Below, piece after piece: positions 1 through 12,271 of a stretch of DNA of 64,000 nt; position 1 is the first letter of the stretch, and each line of letters begins with the position of its first letter. The notes under the pieces are model-generated. The model was not told the DNA's origin. It did no database searches and worked only from the letters and a program-made list of their open reading frames with translations. Source of the DNA: Casuarina equisetifolia (taxonomy: Eukaryota > Streptophyta > Magnoliopsida > Fagales > Casuarinaceae); NCBI GenBank assembly GCA_028551475.1, contig CM052358.1, positions 26,314,853-26,378,852 on the forward strand, written 5' to 3'. The translations under genes were made by a program, and so were the position numbers.

Positions 1-1614
1 CATAAACACAGAAAGTCAAACCACCTATTAGAGGGGTTGAGCGGAAATTGCAACGTAACTTTAAGGAAACTGATTTTGTGGGGAAAGGGATAAGAGTGAA
101 TCTTCTCTTACCCACATCACCGCTAGGGGTGGCGCCGGCCTCAAACTAAAGTCCGTCTTTCAATCCCATTAATTTAAGTAGTGTATTTGACTTTACTTAA
201 ATCTTGTCTTAATAATTTATGAATACAAATAAATGTTCTTTGTTTGTTTTTCCTTTACAAGTTGGGTTTAAGGAAGAAGCCTTCTTTTTTCATCTCATTG
301 GAGTTATTTCACAAAGAGTTGCCATGGAATGGAAAGAGGGAACAAGCATATCATCAAGGACAAAATTCTCAAACTGGAAAGCAATAATTATTAGATAATG
401 TTTAAATATATATTTATTTCTTTAATTTACCAGCTAGTTTTTTCACAGTGATTTTAGGCTTATTTACAGACACTTGGAAAGTTTATATAATCTTTATTAA
501 CCAAATTAAAATCAAACATAATATAGAGTTAAAATTCAGTACATCATTTTACTTGTAAAAGACAAGAAATCAAAAATTCATGAGATGCCGTACTCACCGA
601 GATAAAAAAGTATGTTCAAATCACTATGTCTTTCACATTATTTAGATATATTCATGATATCCTTCAAACGTAAACCACCCTTTTATAAATTGGTTTTAAA
701 AAAAAATCAGGACCTACAAATTCTAAGATAAACTAAAAATTATGTGACGCGCTCGGTGACACTGCGGATCAAACAGCACACGGCAGACTGGCTTTCATGA
801 AAATGAAAATCAAGAAGCCTACTATTTCGATTCGAAGATTTGCTTTTCGACCTGCCCAAAACGCAAGAAAGTGCTCGAAACCCCGTAGCTGAGCGTCGGT
901 GCCATTAAAATTCCCTAATCATGGAGAATTTAGAGCAAATGTGTTCTCTCATTGAGAGACACAAATGCTGAACGTTTAAAATGTCGTGTCCTTTCACCAT
1001 TTTGTCAAAAAACATGCAGCACTTGGAGCGTCAAAAGGGTTCGTGGAAAATGGAAAACTGGGCGGACCTTTTATTAGGTTTGAATGCCCAGCTTTGCACT
1101 TTTCCTTTGCCTGATTTGACTACTTACTCGAGTGCTTGCTTGACAAGCTAAATAAGACTCGGTAGAATTGCTTGACCAGTTCACTGATTTGGTTGGTAAG
1201 AGTCCACAATATCCCGATTCTTCTCTAGTGAAAAATTACTAGTTTGCTGGTTGATTTGAAAAGAACCACTAAAGCACCTCTCTTAATTACCAAAAAACTA
1301 AACATTAGCTTTTCACCAATACCCGTTAGAATTTGCGGCTCAATAAAGTTTAGGCAAAAAAGGTTTGGGAATATGGGAGGTTGAATCCACTAATTACGTA
1401 GGAGGAATCAATAGCTAACCACTACACTTGGTATGTTGACCTTATAGCCAACCTATAAGTAAGGTGATGATTGTTCTTATAAAAATAATACTATTTCTAT
1501 ATGAAAGCAAGGATTCTATATAATGTATTTAACATGTTATTTTGTTCCTAGCATGAAGATGCTATATGACATTTTTTCTTCTTTACAAGCAAAAGGGTAT
1601 TGCAATTAAACTTG

Positions 1615-1905
1615 TGTTATGATATCGTGTTGGAATTTATAGGATTTTATTAATAAAGATTGAATTTTTTTTTATCCTTTTTCATTGTCTTGTAAGACTA
1701 AAATATAACTTTTATTTTAATGGACATTTCACAACATATTACAGTTAGTAATAAAAGAACAAACTCAATTACTTGAGGAGATGTGTCTTTTTTTTTCATG
1801 ATATCATTTTTGAATTTATAAGATTTTATTAATAAAGAGTGTAAATTTTTTTAATGGACTTGTAAGGTTGAAACATATCTTTTATTTTAAAGGAGATTAA
1901 TGACA
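1615..1905 (+). repeat. Tandem repeat of about 175 bp inside the duplicated block
   Basis: A stretch starting with a TGATATC-rich segment, then GAATTTATA and TTTTATTAATAAAG, occurs at about 1619 and again at about 1797. A weaker third copy runs towards 2170. The same two-unit arrangement is present in the other duplicated block (about 13875 and 14050), so the tandem repeat is older than the large duplication. Confidence 0.7.
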
Positions 1906-2289
1906 AAGAATTTTTTTACTTAAGATTATCATTAATATTCTAATTAGAACTTGTTATCTTCTCAAAAATAGATCTCTAATTTTTTTAATATTACAATACA
2001 CTTTTCTAATTTACAAATAGAGGGTATTGAATCTCCAATTACGATCTCTATTATATAATGGAATGAACTCATTTACTTGAAAGTCATCTTTTTGTTTCTT
2101 CTTCTTTTTGGCTCCTATTTGACTTTCATTTTTTTTAAATAAAGAGTGAAAAGGATGGGTGAATAACACTTGGTAATTATAAATTTCAACCTCACCAAGG
2201 AAAGAATTCCTCTTCCTAGTCAACATTTATTTCAAGAATTCTTCTTCCTACGCATCATTCATTTCAATTGACCAATTCCAGAACAATTC

Positions 2290-2640
2290 TTTCTCTCAAC
2301 GTTCAAAGTTAGGACTCCATGAACGAATGCAAGGTTGTCATACTGAATTTCGCAGGTAAAACACAACGTAGAAGACTTGGTGTGCATCATGGTCAAGATA
2401 GAACAAACGGTCGTACATGGAGCCTTTTGTCTCGGAGTTGCTGTGGTGCCGTGCCGTGGTGCCCACTGCAAAAAGCTACTGATCCGACTGCCTTCCTTCC
2501 CCACCGGAGAGGAAGAAAGGATTGGGATGGCGACGGTGATGGTGATGATTCAGCAAAAAGCCCTCTTTGGAGGCCATGAGATCCATTCCCTTTTTCTATC
2601 CTTTTCAACTATTTTAGGTGTTGTTGGTGAAAGTCCTAAG
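2290..2640 (+). other. Conserved GC-richer tract in the duplicated block; no supported gene
   Basis: This roughly 350-bp tract is richer in GC than its surroundings and is well kept in the second copy (14560-14900). Frames on both strands are open for up to 88 codons, but indels between the copies shift them, which argues against selection on a protein. It may be a promoter, an exon relic or a non-coding RNA. I do not recognise it. Confidence 0.35.
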
Positions 2641-3819
2641 TAAAAAGAAACATTAATTAGATAATATTTAAATATAAAAATTATTCTTTAAACTAATAAG
2701 TTAATTTTTGACTTAGAATTTAGACTTATTTCTAGAAGTCTAAAGTCCTATTAACTTATTACTAAGCTAATAAATGATCAATCTCTTATAATACATTATA
2801 TGTGATATATGTGGGGTTCACTTTAATATTTTGTGGAATTTATTTCCACTCCTGAAAACATGATGACATGGTTATGATATTATGGAGACATCCTAAAAAT
2901 ATTATATTGAAGATAGAAGTATCTTAAAAAGACATCTAAGGAGGTATATTCTTGTTTGTCTAGATATACTCACAACAATATACTTATAAGTTTAAAAATA
3001 TTAAACAAACAATTGCTTATCCTGCGATCTTTATATAAGAATCTTGATAAATAAAAAATATGATAGTATTAATTTAATATCTACTATCCTTCTTCAATCA
3101 TGCTCAAACTCATGTATTCTTTATATCAATATGTAATGAGAAGACTTCAATTTTATATTAGGAAAATTTTCAAACAAAGACAAAATGTCCACATCGTTTT
3201 TAATATTTACAAATTCTTGTACTATTATCTCTATAACAAGATAAAATTCATTATTGCAAACGCAACATCATAAACTTTTCCCCCACAACAAACATTTTAC
3301 ATGAAACAAACCATGATGCAAGTGAGAAATATGTCCCCAATTGTCAAGAAGGTTAGAAACCCAATAATTAGCTATTATTTTTTATAGGCTTAAGAAGACT
3401 CATAGGAAGCTTGAACTTATAAGGGTTCAAATTAGAGATGATATTTAAGTGAAATATACTAAAACTAACTTTCAATATAATTTTTTTAGTGAGGTAATTA
3501 AGACATATAGCAAATAATATTAAAACTAGTTTCACATTTTATGTTTGAATCATAAAATGAACAACTCATGGAAAATGTTACTTGGGTTAGGTCAAAGTAT
3601 AATTGTCATGAAGTTATATAATAAGGTTTTATAAAGTTGATAATGATATTCAAATAAAATATATTAAGTTAATTCTTAAATACTCTCAAATTCCTTTTCT
3701 TTACCCAAAAGAAATTCTCTTCCCTATTTTTCCTACCCCCGCTCATCTTCCCAACAACTACAAAGACCAAAAAGAAGCAACTACCGAAAAAACAAAACAC
3801 GAAAAGAAGAGTTGACTAC

Positions 3820-4330
3820 AAACAGCGTCGGTTACGTTGTTCAAAGGCGAATCCAGCAAGCGTCAACATGTCCCATGCTGAATTTGAGCAGTCCAATAAA
3901 AAGCATTGTGCACCTCAACCAGCTTTCACATTATTTAATGCGACAGTGTGGTTTCCGGCCATGCTGGGCGGCGGTTACTTTCTGTACATTCTACGGCGTC
4001 GTTTGGTGGCTCGACCAACAGCATGAAGCTCCCGAGAAACTTCGTGGAATAACTTCGTTTGCAGCTATTTTTAATGTCTTACGTGGATACACCAAACATG
4101 GCCTGTGGTGTGTTCGATTTAATTTGGTCGAAATGAGGAAGACAACTGCAATCGGGACGAGGTTTCCTGGGCTGGCTCATTATGAACCACGTTGCCAAAA
4201 GTGTGATTCATGGGGTTGTTTATTTGGTGGATCACTTTTTGGGGGATCAAGACGATTTTTAAATGAATATTGGATTTCGAGATCTTTTGGGAGCAGAGAA
4301 AGACATGGGTATTCAAAATTGTTTTAAGGG
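3820..4330 (+). other. Conserved tract of the duplicated block; ORF not preserved
   Basis: A 171-codon open frame covers this tract, but the homologous stretch in copy 2 (16010-16375, then 17508-17830) is split by about 1.1 kb of extra sequence and reads in other frames. It is therefore probably not coding as it stands. The moderate GC content and good conservation suggest an old promoter or exon remnant. No family was recognised. Confidence 0.35.
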
Positions 4331-5462
4331 TTTGAGATTATTATTTTATTATATGCTTTGGGAAAAATTAATCTTTTTTTAATAGAATATCTGACCACAA
4401 ACTGGGTTATTATAGTTTGATTTAATTTCTTCATATTCAAGCAAGAGACATGTCAAATATAGTAGTTGTTTTACCTTGTTAATATTTTGTTTTTATATCT
4501 TCATTATATGTTAAATGTTTTGGTTTTCCAAACAACTTATTTTAAGAAAAGGTGTTAAATTCTTTTTGACAATAAAAACCAGAAGTTAAAGAACTGTTTT
4601 TCAAAGATAAGAAGCTTTGTTACCAGTTCAAAATTATTGACCAGAAATAGTTAAAAAAGAAAGAGTCACTTGCTTGAAAGAAAGATTTCATTGGAGGTCC
4701 TTTTGTCTTGGAGGTTTAACCGGTCCACCAGATAGAGTGGAGGCGAGATGTTTGAAGAAAGAACTAGAAAGCATCTCCCTATCACTCTTACAATACGCTT
4801 AATCATACGCTACTTAGTATTATAAAAACGAAACTCTACTTAGTATTATTAAAATGAAACAGTCAAAGTGTAATCCTGACTTAACTTCTTAATGACGTGT
4901 TTAGTGACCGCGTCTCCCTTCAGACATAGCAGCTCTGCAGAAAAAATATTATCCAGGACAGATCATATGTTCATTATTAGTGCTGAAGTCGGACTAGAGC
5001 GTTGAATTTTTCCAAGATGTCATTAAACTAGCGATAACCTTTGGACTTTTGAGGACTTTTTGTTGTTATTAACACATCAAAGCTTCAAACCCTCTTTGGG
5101 GATATTCAGTCAGGCGGTGGGTCACACCAGAAGAAGCCATGGAAGTTTCAAAGCCTTGAAGCTTCACTTTCGGGCGTATTCCATGCGGCATATGACGGAG
5201 GATTTCGTATTAATTTTCTTCCAGCTAAGCATGTCCACCCAAAAGGCTCCACGTGTGCTCCAGCTTTCTCAAATGCCCCTCCCCAAGTGTATGCATGGTC
5301 CAAGTCTATGCTTTTTCTTGGATGAGCCAGAGACGTTTAGTCTTGCCACACAAGTTACGTTAGTAATTAGGTAAGTAAGTATGAGGATCATCAGTGACCT
5401 CAGCTATGGAGACCATGAATAAGTCAAATATAACTTTTATTAAGTGACTTAGAGATAAGGGG

Positions 5463-5760
5463 ATGGCTTTCAAACAAGTTCCAAGAAAATTATGGAGACA
5501 TTCCTTTGTCTTTACCCAAAAAAAGAGTAGTGCAAGAAATTGCAGCAAAATCCCATTAGGATTGATCAATAGTTGTTGGGAGACAAATATGATCATGCAA
5601 CAAAGTCACAAAGGGATGACTTTCAAACAAGTTCCAAGAAAATTATGGAGATGTTCCTTTGTCTTTACCCCAAAAAGCGTAGTGCAACCAATTGCAACAA
5701 AATATCATTAAGATCAGCAATTGTTGGGAGATAGACATTTTTCATGCAACAAATACGCAT
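5463..5760 (+). repeat. About 155-bp tandem duplication, two units
   Basis: The text around GGCTTTCAAACAAGTTCC at 5465 recurs at about 5617 with few changes. The second segmental copy (19458-19590) has only one unit, so this small duplication arose after the large one or was lost from copy 2. Confidence 0.8.
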
Positions 5761-7925
5761 AATAAACTTTCTTTCTAAGAGTCTCATACTTAAGTATTTT
5801 AAGCTTTATGTTTATATACTATTACAAAAATGACATTTTATTCTTGTTGGAGATGAAAGTCTTATGTGAGAAAGATACAATCTTAGGGTAGTGTTTAAAT
5901 ATATATATATATAACTAAAAACAATTCTTAACTTGCATAATTATTGGAATTTTGAATTGCAATGGATGATTAAAGTAATTAAAGTAATTAAAGAAAACAA
6001 TTTGACTACAAAATTTCTTATCTTAACATATATGTATATATATATATTATGGTTTAAACAAAATCAAAAATGTTTCCAAAATAAGGTTATTGAAAAACTA
6101 ATGTAGTTGATTAGAATCAGGAAAGTAATATATGAGAAACTATTTTTATTTACCAATAATAAACCTTTTTAGGTGAATGTCTTATTGTGTTATATTTAAA
6201 ATTTTCAAACTTAATTTTCTCTTAGATAAACTTATAATGTTGGGGTATTTTCCTATGCTTTTATATTTTCTCAATCATAGATGAATAAACTCATATACTC
6301 ATCAAAAAAATTCTCAACTTATAGGCTAGATTTTGGGTTTGGATTTTAGATTTTTTAATATAATATTGGAGTCCAAGTTAATCTATTGTAACTCCCATTC
6401 AATTTTAAGCTCTTAAAATATATTTGGTGTGTTAGGAATATTCATTCCACTTTATTCAACCTTGACCTTAGTCTTAGAAAATCACCATCTTGTCTTGTTG
6501 TATGTTATATGGTTGGCACAATAAAGAGATCTTGGTCATTTTTGCTCTAATCATTGGGAGATTACAACTAGTTCAAATGGGGTTTGGCAACAATTTCAAA
6601 GGAGTTTACAATGGATGCTACAACTACAAGTTTAGGTAGCTCAAGGTCCAAGGAGATCCTTGGAAAGGCATCCATTGATTTGGTTTATAGAATGATGATG
6701 TGTTTGGGTGTAAATGATAAATCACGTTTATTCACTCTAAGGGTTATGTGAGTTTTGGTTGAACCCGCTTGTAGTTGCTGTAGAGATGATGGAGTTTCAA
6801 TGACTACCACCATTGTGGTTTCTTGTAGAGATCTTAAGTTTGTGACATTTCTTGTTGATATAGGTGGTTCGGGTAATATGTTGATAGGTTCGGGTAATAT
6901 GTTGATAGGTTAGTGTTCCAAGAGTTATATTATGGATTTTGTAACCAAAGATGGAGTGCCATCATTGTGAGGGAGATGAAAATCATCACTAATTAAACAT
7001 TGCTAGCAAGCAAGGAAAACATTGATTGCTAAAGGACTTTATTGAAAAGTTTCTAATATCTGCCTAGAAAGGGACTTATAACATGATTTATTTTGAAGAA
7101 TGCAAGAAGACAACATATTAATAAGGTAGACAACTATTGAAAAGGCTTCCAATATCTACATTGTATACTTGCATGAATCATTATAAATCATCCTAGATTT
7201 AGAATTTGTCAATGTTTTCTTTTTTCATTTTTTTTATGATTTATAAGAGTAAGAAAATTGATATATTATTCTAATCCTTTAAAAATTTATTATTCCATAA
7301 TTGTAACACTTAATTTGGAGTCAAATTTCTTCATGGAATGAAACCAAGTGTATTGAGTACAATCATTTACAAAGATTACATATTACAAATAATGTTAACA
7401 AGATAAGACAGAGGTAGGTCTTTAGAGATCATAGTGTACTTTCTCATGTGGAGCAGTAGATTAATATCATGACAAAGGAGAAGGGTAAAGGTAACTTTTG
7501 CTTGCCATATACACAAAATAGGTAGAAGCTAGATCTATTTTTATTCTTACATAACTATTCTCATGGATAAGCTTCAAAATTCTAAACTTAGAGTGATCCA
7601 ATCCCTTATACAATGTAATTCCATTTGTCACTTATTGTCAATATAAAAAATACGCTTGCAACATCACCCTTGGCAGTATGTATATGTACTCACACCTGTG
7701 GTCCATGATGAGGGTTTCCTACGTTACTAGGTCCTTCACCACAAAGAATGTTTGTCAAAAATAACTAAGCATGGATAGTTATTTGTAAGTTTTGAAACAT
7801 ACAATAGTTTCTACTTTGTTTTAGGTGCTTCTGAAATAGATCTAAGCCTTATCTAGAATGTAGTTAGGCTTTGTGAGAAATGGTAAACAAATGGGTATTG
7901 ATGAGATGATATTATAATGCCACCA
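5761..7925. other. AT-rich intergenic sequence, no gene seen
   Basis: Mostly low-complexity AT-rich DNA. A tract at about 6480-6960 looks like degraded coding sequence: moderate GC, with coding-like stretches interrupted by stops. It also contains a 21-bp direct repeat at 6866-6907. I could not assign it to a family; a decayed transposon gene is possible. Confidence 0.4.
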
Positions 7926-8264
7926 TGTTACTATTCTATTACTACTACAACAAAAAATTAGGTCTCATGGGTGTTTCACAAGATTTCATTTAAGGATCAT
8001 AACATTCCATTATGCTTTTGAATTCAGCATTCTTGCGAATTCATATACTCCTTAGGCCTTCATAAGCCCAATTTTCAACCCAAGCAAGTAGACATTGATC
8101 CTTCATGAGCCCAAGTTTACTTTCAATTGCTATGAACTCACAAGCAAGGACTTGAACCTGGAAAGTAGGATTGCTCTAATACCATTTGTTATCATCCTAC
8201 TATCACTATGCCAAAAGATTAGCTCTGATGGGTATTTCGAAGGTTTCACTTTAGGATCACAACA
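7926..8264 (-). mobile_element. TRIM (miniature LTR retrotransposon), 78-bp terminal repeats
   Basis: Direct terminal repeats of about 78 bp lie at 7926-8004 and 8187-8264. Both begin TGTTA and end in AACA on the + strand. Just inside the right repeat, the reverse complement of a TGGTATTAGAGC primer-binding site (8173-8184) marks it as a minus-strand element priming from initiator-Met tRNA. The internal part is only about 180 bp and encodes nothing, which is the TRIM definition. The repeats differ at many places, so it is an old fossil. Confidence 0.75.
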
Positions 8265-9300
8265 CATGACATGATTACTCTCATATTAGAACATTTCATT
8301 CTAGAATGGTAAGTCTTCCTCTTTAATTGAACCTTTTTATTAAAAGATTTTTAATTATGAAAGAATGTGTTAATAGTAAGAGAGTTGCATTATAATATGT
8401 ATCCAAAGCTTGTAGAAATGTCCTAAAAGATTGAGTGGAATTCAATGTTGGTGCAACAGCCCAAAATGTTGATATCCTTGCATTTCATTCATTAGAAACA
8501 ATGAAAATCTATTCATTTTTACTTAGTTGATTGTTGTTGGAAGGTTACCCTTACAGGGAAGTTGTAAGCTTTAAGTTGTAAGGGCTAATTGCTTTGGGGT
8601 AGAATTTGCCTTAATGGTTGCACAATTCAGTAGTTCAATAGGATCCAAGCATAAATGTTAGATAAAACTATATTATAATAGTTCAAGTTGAAGTATGTGG
8701 ACCAGGGTTAAGACATCGTAGAACAAGCTACCATTAGCACTAGCTATAAAATGTGATAGATTGTTACAAATCATAGTTGACTAGTGTTTTTAATGCCTAA
8801 GTTCATAATAATATTCAAATTAAATGAATCTTAATTATTTATAAGTTCAAAAGATTTTGGCAAAACAGTTGAAATACACTAGTCACTGGTTGATAAATTG
8901 ATTTCGAGTAGTGGAAAAGTATGGTACAACTTTTCCATCTTTTATTCTCATCAAACTTGTAGAGAATCCTTTGCTAATTCCTCAAAAATAAAAGAATATT
9001 ATGGATATCCACTTCTTTTGTTGGAGAAGGAATAAATTACTTTAAAAATATAAGTTATCTTACATCTATCAACATTTTGTCTTATGGCCATTCTTCTTAA
9101 AAGTTCAACAATCTATTTGTTTTAATTACCCATTTTATAAAAAGAAGTTGAATTTTTTTAACAAGATATCAAATTCTAGATTCAAGTAAATATCTCATCA
9201 TGATTTTATCACTCATAATAATGTCTTAACAATTCTTTTAAATTTTGACAAAAGATGATGCACTGAAAATAGTAGTTATTATATAATATATATTTTAGAT
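8265..9300. other. AT-rich intergenic sequence, nothing recognised
   Basis: No long frame, RNA gene or repeat was recognised here. Confidence 0.5.
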
Positions 9301-9399
9301 TAATATCCTCCTCAAATTCAATGTCCCCTCTTCTAGTGACTAGTTATAAGGGGAAAAAATTAGATCCATTGTACAACAATGCAAACAGAAAAGAAAAAA

Positions 9400-10060
9400 A
9401 AAAAAAGAATGTGACGAATCTGGGCCAAAGATGGCCTCATTTCATCTGTTCAAATCTGGAAGCAGATTTTGTTCTGACAGCAATTTTAATCAGTGAGTGG
9501 GACAGGATATGCAGATGTAGATTCAATGTTGTTGTGTGTGAAAGTGTCGTGGATATTATACTGCATGACAAGGCACACCAGCTAATATTGCTGACTACCA
9601 TGCTGGAAAATCCATGAACAGGTCTCTAACTCAGTTCTTAATTCCATGTGCTACACGCTCATGTGATGGAACAGGCTTCGAAGTAATTGCCAGATCCGAG
9701 TTTCCGTAGTACCGTATGGTGCTGTTCGTACTGTTACATCCTGTGACCGTGCATGTTTCCTTAACCTTGGATTCCTCTGCACTAATGCACATTGGTTCTG
9801 CAATATACTAAGGCCTAATGGCGATTTTCTATCTTCTTTCTTGAAAATGGTCACATGGGTCTCGAGCCTGGAGAGTGGGAGAATTGTTTAATGCAAGAAG
9901 CCAGCTGTTGATCTAATCCCTGAGCTCGTGATAATCCATGCCCATATTGTAATCATTCATGTGTCTGGGGCGGACCGCACTGTGAACAGCTTGGTAGCTT
10001 TATTAATGGTGACAGCTTGTTCATTAGACAGGGTCTGCAAGTGTTGACCGATTTTATGTG
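9400..10060. other. GC-richer single-copy tract, unassigned
   Basis: Between AT-rich flanks, this roughly 650-bp stretch has near-balanced base composition and many CG dinucleotides. It is outside the duplicated blocks. The longest frames are 98 codons on + (9321-9617) and 67 on - (9651-9854), neither with a recognisable domain. It could be the end of a decayed gene, an exon relic or a non-coding transcript. Confidence 0.35.
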
Positions 10061-10600
10061 CTTAAAGTGCAACTTATTTCTTTCTTAGCTTGTATGTATT
10101 ACGTATGATTTGAATTAAATTGTAGATGTTTTTAAAATAATATTGTTAAAATATTAATTTTATTAATTAGAATTAGGAAAGTAATACATAAAAAAGTATA
10201 TCTATTTAAAAATATTAGATTATATCATGTAAATATTTTATTATATTATAGTTAGAAGATTTCAAACTTAATTTTCTTATAAAGAAATTGTAATATTAGA
10301 TATACTCTAAACTTTTATACTTTCTTATTTTTTGAGAACTAAACTCACATATTTTTTTTTTTTTAAATGCAACTCCTTTGATCTCATCAAATTTGTGATA
10401 AAAATAGGTAACCTCCTTTTTGAATCTTATCTTGATATCCTTTTTAAATTAGAGAACATTATTTCTGCCTTAGAGGTTAGTTTTAAGAAAGAAATAAGCT
10501 TTTTAAAATGATATAGGTTATGAATTCCAATGCAACACTTAGTTGTTTCTAAATGAAGATCATTGGGAGAAGTCTTTTTTTTTTCTTTTTCTTTTTTAAC

Positions 10601-12060
10601 ATTGTGGTACCCTTTTTAAAATGATTGACATAATCCCTCCTTATAAACTAGTCTTAAGAATGAAAATGAAATTTTTGTATAGTCAATACATCATGTAATC
10701 AATGGACCCACAACCTTTTCTTTTTCTTTCTTTTTTTCGTTAATTATCTTTTTGATAACGTCTTGAGCTTTTGTGAACAGCCTTATAATGGTTCATAAAC
10801 ACAAGTTTAGAATTATTAGCTGACGTTGCAAGCTTTTATTATTAGTTCAACCACAAAACACGTTTCTTCTTTGTTTAGTTACTGGTGTTCTCACATCTTG
10901 CCCACCTCTTATTGTGCTACTGTGTAGAAATGTACGCATGTATGTTTCATAATTATTTGGACGCCTTTTTTCAATTCTTACCGAAAGTAGATTAATCATA
11001 AACCAGAAAAATATAGAAATGTGGTACTCAATTACTATACATTTTAGCATTTCAAATTGTGTATCCTCTCCCTATCGAAGACAAATGGATAGGAAATAAG
11101 AAGCATTGTTTCACATTCTGGCACCCTCTTCAAAATGAATAACAGAATCTCTCCTTATAAACCAATTTTAACAATAAAAAGGAAATATTCAATATAATCA
11201 ATACATCATGAAAATAATGGACTCACCAACTTGTCATTGCCTATCTTCTTTCTATTTTTGTTAGGTCAATTACTTATTTCATTATGTCATGGGCCTTTGT
11301 GAACCCCTTTATAATGGTTCATAGACATAATTCTAAACTAATTATTAGACATTACAAGCTTTTATGATTAGCTCAACCACTAAACACGCTTGTTCTTTGC
11401 TTATTTGTTGGTTTTCTCACATCTTGCCCGCCCCTTAATGTACGTTTATGTGTAGGTAATTTAATTATAAACCAACAAAATCTCAAATTTTGGTGTTTAG
11501 TTATTATACCTTTAATGATTTCAAATTGTCTATCTTCTCCTCACCTAAAATAAAGTTATGGAAACTAAGAAGTACTTTTTCACATTCTAGTATTTTCTTT
11601 AAAATGAATAATGTAATCACTTCTTATAAACCAATTTTAAGAATAAATTTTTTAATTTTGAATAGAGTCAATACATTCTAAAAACAATGGACTTACCAAT
11701 ATGTTGTTGCCTCTCTTCTTTCTTTCTTTCTTTTCTTCTTTTTTTTTGTGGTGAATTATTTATTTGATTATGTTGTAGGCTTTTGTCTAAACCTTAATTA
11801 AGGTTCACGAACATAATCTTAGAATAATTAGTATAAATTACAAGCTTTATGATTAGTTCAACCAATGAATATGCTTCTTCTTTGTTTAGTTGTTGGTATT
11901 CTCACATCTTACCGACCTCTGAATGTCCTACTACATGTAGTAAGGCATGTATACATGTTTCATGATTATTTGGATGCCTTTCATAAGCTCTCACTAAAAT
12001 TATATTAAACATAAACCAACAAAATCAAAAAATTTGGTTTTCAATTATGATACCTTTAAC
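10601..12060. repeat. Tandem repeat, about 0.5-kb unit, three copies
   Basis: Three units start at about 10601, 11120 and 11588. Each contains a CTCCTTATAAACCA-like segment, a TAATCAATACATCATG-like segment, a CT-rich run, then TTTGTGAACC and a TCTCACATCTTGCC-like stretch. They are clearly diverged, with indels of tens of bases. There is no coding potential. Confidence 0.85.
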
Positions 12061-12271
12061 TACCTTAGATTTGTTGTGCATAAGAAAGGAGAAGAAGCAC
12101 AGCTCGAGTAGTCTATGAGCTGAATTACAATGCATTTTCTCGTTACTTTCCTAGCCTATTAAGCTAAAACATTGCCATGCCTATCTACCTCAAGCATGTC
12201 AATTCAACTTGACGTTAAAATCAAGGACAAGTTGGTGAGATCTTTATTGAAACTTGTATAAATATAAAATT

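Larger units (their letters stand above)
1..5760. repeat. Segmental duplication, copy 1 (mate at 12272-19590)
   Basis: The window opens inside this block. Nearly the same text restarts at about 12272. Matching order can be followed through 1-1420 / 12273-13690, 1420-2640 / 13690-14900, 2640-3200 / 14900-15560, 3700-4330 / 15885-17835 and 4900-5400 / 18960-19400. Small indels are scattered throughout, and copy 2 carries about 1.1 kb extra near 16373-17508 and about 0.5 kb near 18440-18950. Open frames here are short and are not preserved between the copies, so I see no coding gene. The left end lies outside the window. The copies look old, with frequent mismatches and indels. Confidence 0.9.

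Noticed and set aside
3812-4327. 171-codon ORF in the duplicated block
   Set aside because: The homologous region in copy 2 is split by about 1.1 kb and the frame is not maintained.
6480-6960. Possible LTR-element protease/gag region
   Set aside because: Interrupted text with no firm motif; I could not assign a family.
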